Positions 6,958-14,441 of a stretch of DNA of 64,000 nt are shown here, one piece after another. This stretch comes from Saccharothrix sp. NRRL B-16348 (lineage in GTDB: Bacteria; Actinomycetota; Actinomycetes; Mycobacteriales; Pseudonocardiaceae): the NCBI RefSeq assembly GCF_001280085.1, contig NZ_LGED01000207.1:1-64000 (forward strand), read 5' to 3'. Numbering within the stretch: the first letter of the stretch is position 1; each line of letters begins with the position of its first letter. The translations under genes and the position numbers were made by a program. The notes below the pieces were generated by a model, which worked only from the letters and a program-made list of their open reading frames with translations, was not told the origin of the DNA and searched no databases.

Positions 6958-8436
6958 TCAGCGAGGAATATTCCATGCATACACCAGGGCATTGTGTAGA
7001 ATCAACTCACCTTTAATGTAAATTTCCACATTGTCACGCCTGTGGTAAAACTGTAGATAACGCTCACTACTGCCCGCCACAACATTACCCACGGCCCCCG
7101 CAAAAAACAGCCACTTCAACATCTCATTAGCCTGCGCGACGTTGCCATCCGAACCCTCTAGAAAATCATCCGAAAATTGACGGGCAGTGAATGTGGACTT
7201 ACGAAGATGCCTAAGCGTAGAGATTGCCCGCGCCGCTAGATCACCTTCCTCTCGTAGGCCAACAAGCTCGTTCGCAATAGCCTCAACAAAATACTTGGAA
7301 GCATACCTCAAGGCACCTTCACGGATAACCTCATTAGATAGCTTAGCGCCCGGCCTATTAGAAGATTTCTGCTCGCCTTCAACCTCACGTATGTACTCAA
7401 GCAACCGGAGCAGATCACGTGGAGTATGCCTCGTTAGATCCAAAAGATATGAGTATATATCGCGCCACTTAGGAGACTTGTCACCCAATTGAACATCTTT
7501 AGGGAAAAAATCCTGGACGACGGCCAAAACACGCCCGTCCAGCATTGCGGAGGCTTTCCTGTTAACAAGATCAAATAGACTAGCCTGCCGGGGGTTACCC
7601 GACAGAACCCGCCAGTCCAAGTCAATAGAAAGGTCTTGGCGCATCTTGCCAGCGTCGGGCAACTGAAGCCGGGTAAATATGTCGTTGCGGAGCAACAGGA
7701 CAACCCGTGCCTGCGATCCACCATCGCCTAAAATGTCATACACTTCGTAGGCCGCCTGCAAAAGGCTTGCTATGGCAGAAGAGTAATTCGGATCCGTCAG
7801 ATATATCGAATCAAGCCCATCAAGGATGAGCATATACGTGTGACCAGACGAGTCGGAACTAAGGATTCTATCTTCAAGGTAATTGACCACATGGTAGAGA
7901 TTGAAGCTTTCGGTTCTTTCCCTGGTGTATACGTTACCAAATCCAGGCAGGGTAAGTTTGTACGTAGTCTTAGTCGCACCTAGTACCGCCGCCTTCGGAG
8001 AAGCGGACATGAAGCCCAGGCGTCGAAGCTCATCGACAAGTTGAAGAACTTGAGGATCCCACTGAAAAGGATGCGACTGATCCTTCATGATGATTTCGAG
8101 CAAGCCTGTGTAAAGCAACAACTTCCATACAGTGATAACCCGTCCAGGCCCACCGGGCTCCCCCGTTTTAACCTTGTCCATCTGATCAAAAGGGAGTGTA
8201 CTTAAATCCCTGATCTGCACAAAGCCAGTCTGCATGTCTTGAGTTTTATCCAAGTACGCAGCAAACGCAGATTTGCCAGCCCCCTTGGGGCCCAAAAGGA
8301 GAAATTTCTGCCCAGATTTCAGTAGGGACATGGCATTATTTCGATCCACAAAGCTTTTTACGAATTGCTCCGGCGCTTGACGCGCTTCTCGTCGACCATC
8401 AGAAAGGCCGAAGTAAAGGTCGCGGTACAGCACCAT
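6958..8436 (-). CDS. P-loop ATPase, Sll1717-like, AT-rich cargo gene
   Basis: The 492-residue product has Walker A GPKGAGKS near residue 50, Walker B-like LILDGLD near residue 205, and a helical C-terminal half ending in a YLQFYHRRDNVEIYIKGEL segment. The N-terminal YFGLSDGRREA and the DGLD motif recall the Sll1717-type P-loop ATPases (recognised from memory). Start: GGAGG is 5 bases before the ATG at 8436; an upstream TTG overlaps this site. Composition is unlike the neighbours: 29 of 60 bases at 7021-7080 are G or C, and codons such as AAA, TTA and ATA are common, indicating recent foreign origin. It lies alone, opposite in direction to int, in an element slot where defence genes are often found. 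A defence role is inference. Confidence 0.72.
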   Translation of the reverse strand: MVLYRDLYFGLSDGRREARQAPEQFVKSFVDRNNAMSLLKSGQKFLLLGPKGAGKSAFAAYLDKTQDMQTGFVQIRDLSTLPFDQMDKVKTGEPGGPGRVITVWKLLLYTGLLEIIMKDQSHPFQWDPQVLQLVDELRRLGFMSASPKAAVLGATKTTYKLTLPGFGNVYTRERTESFNLYHVVNYLEDRILSSDSSGHTYMLILDGLDSIYLTDPNYSSAIASLLQAAYEVYDILGDGGSQARVVLLLRNDIFTRLQLPDAGKMRQDLSIDLDWRVLSGNPRQASLFDLVNRKASAMLDGRVLAVVQDFFPKDVQLGDKSPKWRDIYSYLLDLTRHTPRDLLRLLEYIREVEGEQKSSNRPGAKLSNEVIREGALRYASKYFVEAIANELVGLREEGDLAARAISTLRHLRKSTFTARQFSDDFLEGSDGNVAQANEMLKWLFFAGAVGNVVAGSSERYLQFYHRRDNVEIYIKGELILHNALVYAWNIPR

Positions 8437-8576
8437 CGGAGCCTCCAATGTCGTTGGAACGCAGAGCTTACCCTCCGAGAAGCTCCCTCCCGGTATAGTG
8501 ACTACAGATCTGCGGACGCTTGCTCTGGCGGCCTTCGCGTACTCCTACATGGCGCTTCACGAGTGCACACCACGGG

Positions 8577-8815
8577 CGGCCCGACTCATCTACCGCAAGC
8601 GGACGGACGGGGTGCACGCGCTGAGGCACTTCTACGCCTCGGTGCTGCTCTCCCAGGGCGTCTCGGTCAAGGAGCTGGCGGAGTACCTGGGCCACTCCGA
8701 CCCCGGCTTCACGCTCCGGACGTACACGCACCTCGTCCCGTCCGGCCACGAGCGGGCGCGGCTTGCCATCAACGAGGTGTTCGGGTCTCAAGATCACGGC
8801 CTGGAGGCGGCATGA
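8577..8815 (+). pseudogene. Second integrase 3' end, truncated copy
   Basis: From about 8577 the DNA closely repeats 6688-6900: LIYRKRTDGVHALRHFYAS, LSQGVSVKELAEYLGHSD and RTYTHLVPSGHERAR match the integrase C-terminus with few changes, then the two copies diverge after the VFG motif. All upstream integrase parts are missing; the preceding 79 residues' worth of DNA is unrelated. This copy, not the 5707-6929 one, lies at the expected short distance from attR, so it probably belongs to the resident element end and the ATPase block was inserted or recombined between the two copies. Confidence 0.8.
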
Positions 8816-8847
8816 TCATGGAAATCATGCGTCTCCAGGCCGTGGTC
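8792..8847. terminator. Long inverted repeat at the integrase-remnant stop
   Basis: Arms at about 8792-8816 and 8824-8847 pair almost completely (core CACGGCCTGGAG with CTCCAGGCCGTG) around a 7-base loop. The structure covers the TGA of the integrase remnant and faces the convergent acyl-CoA dehydrogenase stop at 8860, so a bidirectional terminator is likely; being next to attR, a role as integrase or Xis arm site is an alternative. Confidence 0.55.
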
Positions 8848-8859
8848 AAGATCGTTGAT

Positions 8860-10023
8860 CTAGCGGCTGAGCAGGGCGCGGGACATGACGACGCGCTGGA
8901 TCTGGTTCGTGCCCTCGTAGATCTGGGTGATCTTGGCGTCACGCATCATCCGCTCCACCGGGAAGTCGCGCGTGTAGCCGGCGCCCCCGAACAGCTGCAC
9001 GGCGTCCGTCGTGACCTCCATCGCCACGTCCGACGCGAAGCACTTGGCCGCCGCCGTGATGAAGCCGATGTTCGGCTCCCCGCGCTCGGCCTTCGCCGCC
9101 GCCACGTAGACCATGTGCCGGGCCGCCTCGACCTTCATCGCCATGTCGGCCAGCATGAACTGGACGCCCTGGAACTCGGAGATCGACTTGCCGAACTGCT
9201 TGCGGTCCTTGACGTAGGCCACGGCGGCTTCCAGGGCGCCTTGGGCGATGCCCACGGCCTGCGCGCCGATGGTCGGACGGGTGTGGTCCAGGGTGCGCAG
9301 CGCGGTCTTCAGGCCGGTGCCCGGTTCGCCGATGATGCGGTCCGCCGGGATCGTGCAGTTCTCGAAGTGGATCTCACGGGTGGGTGAGCCCTTGATGCCG
9401 AGCTTCCGCTCCTTCGAACCGACGACGAAACCCGGGTCGTCCTTGTGCACGACGAACGCCGAGATGCCCTGCGACTTCTTCGGCGCGTTCGGGTCCGTCA
9501 CCGCCATGACCGTGTACCACGTCGACTCGCCGGCGTTCGTGATCCAGCACTTCGTGCCGTTCAACACCCAGTGGTCGCCGTCGAGCCTGGCGCGCGTGCG
9601 CATCGACGCCGTGTCCGAACCGGCTTCCCGCTCGGACAGCGCGTACGACGCCATCGCCTCGCCCGCCGCGATGGACGGCAGGACCTGCTGCTTGAGCGAC
9701 TCCGACGCCGACAGCAGGATCGGCATCGTGCCCAGCTTGTTGACCGCCGGGATGAGGGACGACGACGCGCACACGCGCGCCACCTCCTCGATCACGATGC
9801 ACGTCGCCACCGAGTCGGCACCTTGGCCGTCGTACTCCTCCGGCACGTGCACGGCCGCGAAACCGGACTTGACCAGCGCGTTCAACGCCTCGACCGGGAA
9901 GCGCTCCTGCTCGTCCACGTCCGCCGCGTGCGGCGCGATCTCCTTGTCGGCCAGTGACCGGACCGCCTCGCGCAGCGCCTCGTGCTCTTCGGCGAGCTGG
10001 TAGGTACCGAAGCTCGGGTCCAC
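8860..10023 (-). CDS. Acyl-CoA dehydrogenase with element-derived C-terminus
   Basis: A full-length 387-residue FAD enzyme of the short/medium-chain type, oxidising acyl-CoA to 2-enoyl-CoA. The ASYALSEREAGSD motif and the ITNAG strand line the FAD and substrate sites, and FGGAGYTRDFPVERMMRDAK is the second family signature. The catalytic base should be Glu370 in IYEGTNQIQR. A GGAGG site 9 bases upstream supports the GTG start. The 3' end from codon 378 on (VMSRALLSR) lies on the element side of the att core, so the present last codons were donated by the mobile element and the original ones remain at 2857-2887. It precedes purE but lies 52 bases away; the palindrome at 10039-10054 probably regulates it. 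Confidence 0.92.
   Translation of the reverse strand: MDPSFGTYQLAEEHEALREAVRSLADKEIAPHAADVDEQERFPVEALNALVKSGFAAVHVPEEYDGQGADSVATCIVIEEVARVCASSSLIPAVNKLGTMPILLSASESLKQQVLPSIAAGEAMASYALSEREAGSDTASMRTRARLDGDHWVLNGTKCWITNAGESTWYTVMAVTDPNAPKKSQGISAFVVHKDDPGFVVGSKERKLGIKGSPTREIHFENCTIPADRIIGEPGTGLKTALRTLDHTRPTIGAQAVGIAQGALEAAVAYVKDRKQFGKSISEFQGVQFMLADMAMKVEAARHMVYVAAAKAERGEPNIGFITAAAKCFASDVAMEVTTDAVQLFGGAGYTRDFPVERMMRDAKITQIYEGTNQIQRVVMSRALLSR
8891..8917. repeat. attR core, 27-bp direct repeat
   Basis: Right-hand copy of the att core, identical to 2888-2914. It lies inside the acyl-CoA dehydrogenase coding sequence over codons 370-377 (EGTNQIQR). Confidence 0.8.
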
Positions 10024-10038
10024 GTTAAGTTACCTCCC

Positions 10039-10054
10039 GGTAGGGCGTCCTACC
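10039..10054 (-). promoter_or_regulatory. Palindromic operator candidate upstream of acyl-CoA dehydrogenase
   Basis: GGTAGG-GCGT-CCTACC is a perfect 6+4+6 palindrome between a minus-strand TAACAT (-10 candidate, 10058-10063) and the start codon at 10023. Its position just after the likely transcription start suits a repressor of TetR or similar type responding to acyl-CoA; the regulator is not in the window. Confidence 0.4.
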
Positions 10055-10075
10055 CGGATGTTAGCGCGCGTTCAC

Positions 10076-10582
10076 TCAGTTCGCCGCTGTGCCGTCCGCA
10101 ACAGCCCGCAGCGCCGCGTCCTTCTCCAGCACCAGCTCGGAGAGCGACGCCTGGAACGCCTCCATCCGCTTCTGCAGCTCCACGTCCGCCGCCGCCAGGA
10201 TCCGCACGGCCAGCAGCCCCGCGTTGCGGGCGCCGCCGACGGACACCGTGGCCACCGGCACGCCCGCGGGCATCTGCACGATCGACAGCAGCGAGTCCAT
10301 CCCGTCCAGGTACTTCAACGGCACGGGCACGCCGATCACCGGCAGCGCGGTCGCCGACGCCACCATGCCGGGCAGGTGCGCGGCGCCGCCCGCGCCGGCG
10401 ATGATCACCCGCAGTCCGCGCGACGCGGCCGTGGTGGCGTAGTCCAGCATCCGCTGCGGCGTGCGATGCGCCGAGTACACGCCGACCTCGTAGGTGACGT
10501 CGAACTCCGCCAGCGCCTCGGCCGCGGCCTTCATCACCGGCCAGTCCGAGTCGCTGCCCATGATCACGCCGACGTGCGTCAC
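10076..10582 (-). CDS. purE: 5-(carboxyamino)imidazole ribonucleotide mutase
   Basis: PurE converts N5-CAIR to CAIR in purine synthesis. The 168-residue product has the N-terminal [14 protein letters not shown] loop, the catalytic YSAHRTP motif and the GGAAHLPGM segment, all normal for class I PurE. The GTG start at 10582 is preferred over the upstream in-frame options because GGAGGA is 6-8 bases before it and it overlaps the purK stop by four bases (GTGA), as expected for a coupled purK-purE pair. Confidence 0.96.
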   Translation of the reverse strand: MTHVGVIMGSDSDWPVMKAAAEALAEFDVTYEVGVYSAHRTPQRMLDYATTAASRGLRVIIAGAGGAAHLPGMVASATALPVIGVPVPLKYLDGMDSLLSIVQMPAGVPVATVSVGGARNAGLLAVRILAAADVELQKRMEAFQASLSELVLEKDAALRAVADGTAAN

Positions 10583-11775
10583 TGCTGTCCTCCGTGGATG
10601 TCGTACCCGTCCAGCCACACGCCGTCGGACAGCCAGTGCGCGGCGAGCCTCGCCCGCTGCCGCACCTCGTCCATCCGCTCACCGAGCAGCGTCACGTGAC
10701 CGATCTTGCGGCCCGGCCGCTCCGCCTTGCCGTACAGGTGCACGTGCGCGTCGGGGAACCGGGCGAACAGGTGGTGCAGCCGCTCGTCCGGCCCCATCTC
10801 GGGCGCGTCGTCCGCGCCGAGGACGTTCGCCATCACGACGGCGGGCGCGGCGAGGTCCGTCGCGCCGAGCGGGTAGTCGAGCACGGCCCGCAGGTGCTGC
10901 TCGAACTGCGAGGTCCGGGCGCCTTCGATGGTCCAGTGGCCCGAGTTGTGCGGGCGCATGGCCAGCTCGTTGACGACCAGCCCGTCGGCGGTCTCGAACA
11001 GCTCGACGGCCAGCAGCCCGACCACGCCCAGCTCGGCGGCGATCTTCAGCGCCAGCTCCTGCGCCTGCTCGGCGACGGCGGGGTCCACGTCCGGGGCGGG
11101 CGCCAGCACCTCGACGCAGATGCCGTCCTGCTGCACGGTCTGCACCAGCGGCCACACCGCGCCCTGGCCGAACGGCGAGCGCGCGACCAGCGCGGACAGC
11201 TCCCGGTGCATCGGCACGCACTGCTCGACCATCAACGGCGTGCCCGCGGCCAGCAGCTCCGGCACGACCCGCTGCGCGCTCTGCGGCGTGTTGAGCATCC
11301 ACACGCCACGGCCGTCGTAGCCGCCGCGCACCGCCTTCAGCACGCACGGCCAGCCGTGCCGGGCGCCGAACTTGAGCACGTCGGACGCGTCCCGCACGGC
11401 GGTGAACGGCGGCACCGGCGCGCCCATCGCGGCCAGCCGCTCGCGCATGACCAGCTTGTCCTGCGCGTGCACGAGGGCCTCGGGCCCGGGGAACACCTTC
11501 ACTCCGTCGGCGACCAGCGCGTGCAGGTGCTCCTGCGGCACGTGCTCGTGGTCGAACGTGATGACGTCGCACGACTTGGCGAACGCGCGCAGCGCGTCCA
11601 GGTCGGTGTGCTTGCCCAGTTCGACGTCGCGCGCGACGAGCGCGGCGGGGTCGGAGTCCGACTCGGCGAGCACCCGCAGCGACTGGCCGAGGGGGATGGC
11701 GGCCTGGTGCGTCATGCGGGCGAGCTGGCCGCCGCCGATCATGCCGACGACGGGGAGACGAGTTCGGGAGTCCAC
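10579..11775 (-). CDS. purK: 5-(carboxyamino)imidazole ribonucleotide synthase
   Basis: PurK carboxylates AIR to N5-CAIR using ATP and bicarbonate. The 398-residue ATP-grasp protein opens with [13 protein letters not shown], carries [13 protein letters not shown] in the ATP lid and [16 protein letters not shown], and has [15 protein letters not shown] near the metal site. It is translationally coupled to purE. A TAGAAT hexamer (minus strand, 11785-11790) is 9 bases before the GTG start, so the transcript may have almost no leader. Confidence 0.96.
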   Translation of the reverse strand: MDSRTRLPVVGMIGGGQLARMTHQAAIPLGQSLRVLAESDSDPAALVARDVELGKHTDLDALRAFAKSCDVITFDHEHVPQEHLHALVADGVKVFPGPEALVHAQDKLVMRERLAAMGAPVPPFTAVRDASDVLKFGARHGWPCVLKAVRGGYDGRGVWMLNTPQSAQRVVPELLAAGTPLMVEQCVPMHRELSALVARSPFGQGAVWPLVQTVQQDGICVEVLAPAPDVDPAVAEQAQELALKIAAELGVVGLLAVELFETADGLVVNELAMRPHNSGHWTIEGARTSQFEQHLRAVLDYPLGATDLAAPAVVMANVLGADDAPEMGPDERLHHLFARFPDAHVHLYGKAERPGRKIGHVTLLGERMDEVRQRARLAAHWLSDGVWLDGYDIHGGQQ

Positions 11776-11784
11776 GGTTTCGTG

Positions 11785-11790
11785 ATTCTA
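11785..11790 (-). promoter_or_regulatory. -10 box of purK-purE
   Basis: TAGAAT on the minus strand, 9 bases before the purK start codon and without a Shine-Dalgarno between them. Confidence 0.4.
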
Positions 11791-11828
11791 CCTGCACAAA
11801 CGCGGTGCTCCAGACCGGGTGCGGAAGC

Positions 11829-11853
11829 CCCGCGCGCTCCCGGAGCGCGCGGG
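11829..11853. terminator. GC hairpin after the ABC transporter operon
   Basis: CCCGCGCGCTC and GAGCGCGCGGG pair perfectly over 11 bases with a 3-base loop. The hairpin lies between the permease stop (11906) and the purK promoter, so it can end the minus-strand ABC operon transcript and insulate purK. There is no T-run, which is usual in actinomycetes. Confidence 0.6.
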
Positions 11854-11905
11854 ACCCCCACGGCGGGGGCCGCCGCGGTGCGAAGGCGGCGAGCCCGGTC
11901 CCCGG

Positions 11906-12886
11906 TCAGATCCGACGGGCCCGGCGCACCCGCGCGAAGGCCAGCGCGAGCAGGCCCGCGGCGAGCACGAGGAAGATCGCGGACTCGAACAGCTGGAACG
12001 GCACGAGCCGGTCCGCCGGGTGGTACTGCGTGAAGAACAGCACGTTGTTGTCGTTCATGCACTTCGCGTAGGCCGCCTGGTCCACGGTGTTCGAACACGC
12101 GGGGTAGTCGACCTCGTTGCCCGCCGCGTCCGAGAACCCGCTGTTCACCACCCACGAACCGTCACCCGGGCCGTCCCACTGCTGCCGGTAGGCGTCGTAC
12201 GGCTCCACTTTGAACAACGGCGTCTGGAAGTTCGGCCGCCACAGACCCGCCACGACGACGCGCACCCCGATGAACGCGCCGAGGGTGAGGCCCATCGACA
12301 GCACCGTGCGCCGGGTGACCGCGCTGAACGCCAGCCCGAGCGCGAAGCCGAACGCCGCGTACGCCGTCTGGACCAGCGGCACCGCCTCGAACGCCGGCAT
12401 CGCGAACAACTCGAAGACCGGTCGGTCGGACGTGGCGTTGATGCTGTCGACCAGCGCCCTCGCCGCCAGGCCGACACCCACGGCCACGGCCACGGCGGGC
12501 ACGCCGAGCAGCACCACCTTGCCCGTCAGCCAGCGGGTCGGGGTGATGTCCTGGCTCCACACCACGAGGTGGGTGCGCTGCTCGTACTCGCGCGCCAGCA
12601 CCGGCGCCGCCCAGAACACCGCGATGGCCAAGCCGGTCGCGATCGGCGCCAGCATCACCACGCTGCCCAGGCTGATGAAGCGCCAGCGACCGAACAGACC
12701 CTGCATGTCGCCGGTGGCGTCGACCCGCCACACGAGGACGAGCGCCAGCGCGACGACCGCGGCGGCGCCGGCGACCAGGCCGGCGATCGCCCACCGGTGC
12801 TGCCGCCACGTCAGCCACGCCAGGTCTCCCCACCCGACGCCGGCGCGCTTGGCCACCGGCACGACGCCGGTAGTGGTGGCGGTCAT
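11906..12886 (-). CDS. ABC-2 type transporter permease
   Basis: The 326-residue product has about six hydrophobic segments and a large loop near the C-terminal end (QQWDGPGDGSWVVNSGFSDAAGN) between the last two helices. It is the membrane partner of the ATPase gene immediately upstream, with which it shares an ATGA overlap that fixes the start at 12886. Together with the GntR gene this is a YtrA-type operon, often induced by cell-envelope-active compounds; the transported substrate cannot be read from sequence. Confidence 0.85.
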   Translation of the reverse strand: MTATTTGVVPVAKRAGVGWGDLAWLTWRQHRWAIAGLVAGAAAVVALALVLVWRVDATGDMQGLFGRWRFISLGSVVMLAPIATGLAIAVFWAAPVLAREYEQRTHLVVWSQDITPTRWLTGKVVLLGVPAVAVAVGVGLAARALVDSINATSDRPVFELFAMPAFEAVPLVQTAYAAFGFALGLAFSAVTRRTVLSMGLTLGAFIGVRVVVAGLWRPNFQTPLFKVEPYDAYRQQWDGPGDGSWVVNSGFSDAAGNEVDYPACSNTVDQAAYAKCMNDNNVLFFTQYHPADRLVPFQLFESAIFLVLAAGLLALAFARVRRARRI

Positions 12887-13755
12887 GCGCGTGCCCCCTT
12901 CCGGGTGGCTTCGAGCTGCGCGAGCACGTAGTCCTCCAACGTCAGCGGGCGCTCGACCCACGGACCCGCCACCACCGGCCGCGGCTGCCCCTCGGGCAGC
13001 TCGACCAGGAACGTCGACTGGTTGTCGGTGTGCCGCGCCTCCACGATCCCGCCCAACGCGGGCGGCGCCTCCGAGCGCGGCCCGGTGTAGCTGACGTGCC
13101 TGCCGAGCAGTTCGTCCAGGTCACCGCCGGTCAGCAGCCGGCCGTGCGCGAGCAGCAGCAGGTGGTCGGCGACGCCGGACAGCTCGGCCACGACGTGCGT
13201 GGACAGCAGCACGGTCATGCCGGTCTCGTCGACCTCGCTGAGCAGTTCGGCGGTCACCTCGCGCCGGGCCAGCGGGTCGAGGTTGGCCAGCGGCTCGTCC
13301 AGCATGAGCACGTCCGGCCGCGAGCCGATGGCCAGCGCGAACGCCACCTGTGCCTGCTGGCCGCCGGACAGCTTGCCGCACGGCCGGTCCAGCGGGATCT
13401 CGAAGCGGGCCAGCCAGCGGCGAGCGCGGGCCTCGTCCCAGACGAGGTTGAGCCGCGCGCCGAACCGCAGCATGTCGGCGGCGGAGAAGGTCCGGTAGAC
13501 CGGCTTCTCCTGCGAGACGAACGCCACCCGGCCCGCCGCGCCCGCCGACCCCTCGTCGGCGTCGAGGAGTCCGGCCAGGACGGTCATCAACGTCGTCTTG
13601 CCGGCGCCGTTCGCGCCGACCAGTGCCGCCACGCGGCCCGCGGGCAGCTCGAACGTGCACTCGCGCAACGCCCACTTCGCACGGTAGCGCTTGCCCAGCC
13701 CCTGCGCCCGCACGGCGACCGCGGCGCCGTCGGTGGTCTCGACCGCGGTGCTCAC
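12883..13755 (-). CDS. ABC transporter ATP-binding protein
   Basis: A 290-residue ATPase with Walker A GANGAGKTTL, signature LSGGQQAQVAFA, Walker B DVLMLDEPLA and the H-loop STHVVAE, and a roughly 70-residue C-terminal extension. It is a single-domain exporter-type NBD working with the ABC-2 permease encoded next. It overlaps the regulator gene before it (GTGA) and the permease after it (ATGA), so the three proteins are translated as a coupled set. Confidence 0.94.
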   Translation of the reverse strand: MSTAVETTDGAAVAVRAQGLGKRYRAKWALRECTFELPAGRVAALVGANGAGKTTLMTVLAGLLDADEGSAGAAGRVAFVSQEKPVYRTFSAADMLRFGARLNLVWDEARARRWLARFEIPLDRPCGKLSGGQQAQVAFALAIGSRPDVLMLDEPLANLDPLARREVTAELLSEVDETGMTVLLSTHVVAELSGVADHLLLLAHGRLLTGGDLDELLGRHVSYTGPRSEAPPALGGIVEARHTDNQSTFLVELPEGQPRPVVAGPWVERPLTLEDYVLAQLEATRKGARA

Positions 13756-14168
13756 AGGACCGCCACCCCCTCCCCTGAGGTTGTCTGATTGCCGCCCTCG
13801 TCGGCGGTGAGGACCGAACGCACCAGCGCGTCGATGTCCTCGCTGTCCAGCCCCGCTTCGCGCGCCTCACGGACCCACACGGCGAGCCGCGTTCTCAGCG
13901 CGGCCATCACCTCCGGGTCGGTCGAGCCGAGACCGGCTTTGACGAACGTCCCCGAGCCCTGGCGCGCCTCGACCAGGCCGGACAGTTCCAGTTCGCGGTA
14001 GGCCTTGAGCACTGTGTTCGCGTTCACACCACTCCTCGCGACGACGTCGCGGACGGTCGGCAGCCGGTCTCCCGGCCCAAGCCAGCCCAAGCGCAGCGCT
14101 TCCCGCACCTGGCGCACGAGCTGGAGGTAAGCGGGGAGGCCACTGGACCGGTCGATGCGGAACTCCAC
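13752..14168 (-). CDS. GntR family regulator, YtrA type
   Basis: This 138-residue regulator has the GntR winged helix (GDRLPTVRDVVARSGVNANTVLKAYRELE, read in parts) and only a short C-terminal helical dimerisation tail, which defines the YtrA subgroup. It heads the ABC operon and most likely represses it. GGAGG lies 7-8 bases before the GTG start. Overlapping palindromes at 14184-14216 are the obvious operator. Confidence 0.9.
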   Translation of the reverse strand: MEFRIDRSSGLPAYLQLVRQVREALRLGWLGPGDRLPTVRDVVARSGVNANTVLKAYRELELSGLVEARQGSGTFVKAGLGSTDPEVMAALRTRLAVWVREAREAGLDSEDIDALVRSVLTADEGGNQTTSGEGVAVL

Positions 14169-14183
14169 CCGGCGCCTCCAAAT

Positions 14184-14216
14184 TGTGTCACTCGACTAAG
14201 ACACTGACACAGTGTC
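14184..14216 (-). promoter_or_regulatory. Overlapping palindromes, GntR operator candidate
   Basis: GACACTG-ACA-CAGTGTC (14200-14216) is a perfect 7+3+7 palindrome, and TGTGTCA (14184-14190) with TGACACA (14205-14211) form a second, overlapping inverted repeat. They sit 16-48 bases upstream of the GntR start, the usual place for YtrA-type autoregulation. Confidence 0.55.
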
Positions 14217-14441
14217 CGGAACACCTGGAGGTTGTCAAGGGGATCACCTCCCGGCGGTCACCCGTGGACCGAACGCGCCACGCCCGGTGGGGTGTCGCCG
14301 GTACCGCGTCCGTGACCGGCACGACGTCCACCTCGACCAGGCCGGGTCGTTTACCGCCACGATGGTTGTCCTCGCCGCTCGGGAATCCCGTCCGGCACTT
14401 TCACTGGACGGTGCACGAAACCCGGAACGGAAGGAAAGCGA

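Larger units (their letters stand above)
2888..8917. mobile_element. Decayed AICE-type integrative element in an acyl-CoA dehydrogenase gene
   Basis: Between two 27-bp direct repeats lie, in the order typical of actinomycete integrative and conjugative elements, an FtsK-like translocase remnant, a RepSA-like initiator, an excisionase and a tyrosine integrase, followed by an AT-rich ATPase cargo gene and a duplicated integrase end. Three of the four core functions are broken (truncation, nonsense codon, frameshift), so the element should be immobile by itself. Unlike most AICEs, which use tRNA genes, it occupies the 3' end of a protein-coding gene. Confidence 0.82.

Noticed and set aside
2857..8917. 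tRNA gene as integration target
   Set aside because: No cloverleaf or CCA end could be found at either att core; the core is clearly coding sequence of an acyl-CoA dehydrogenase.
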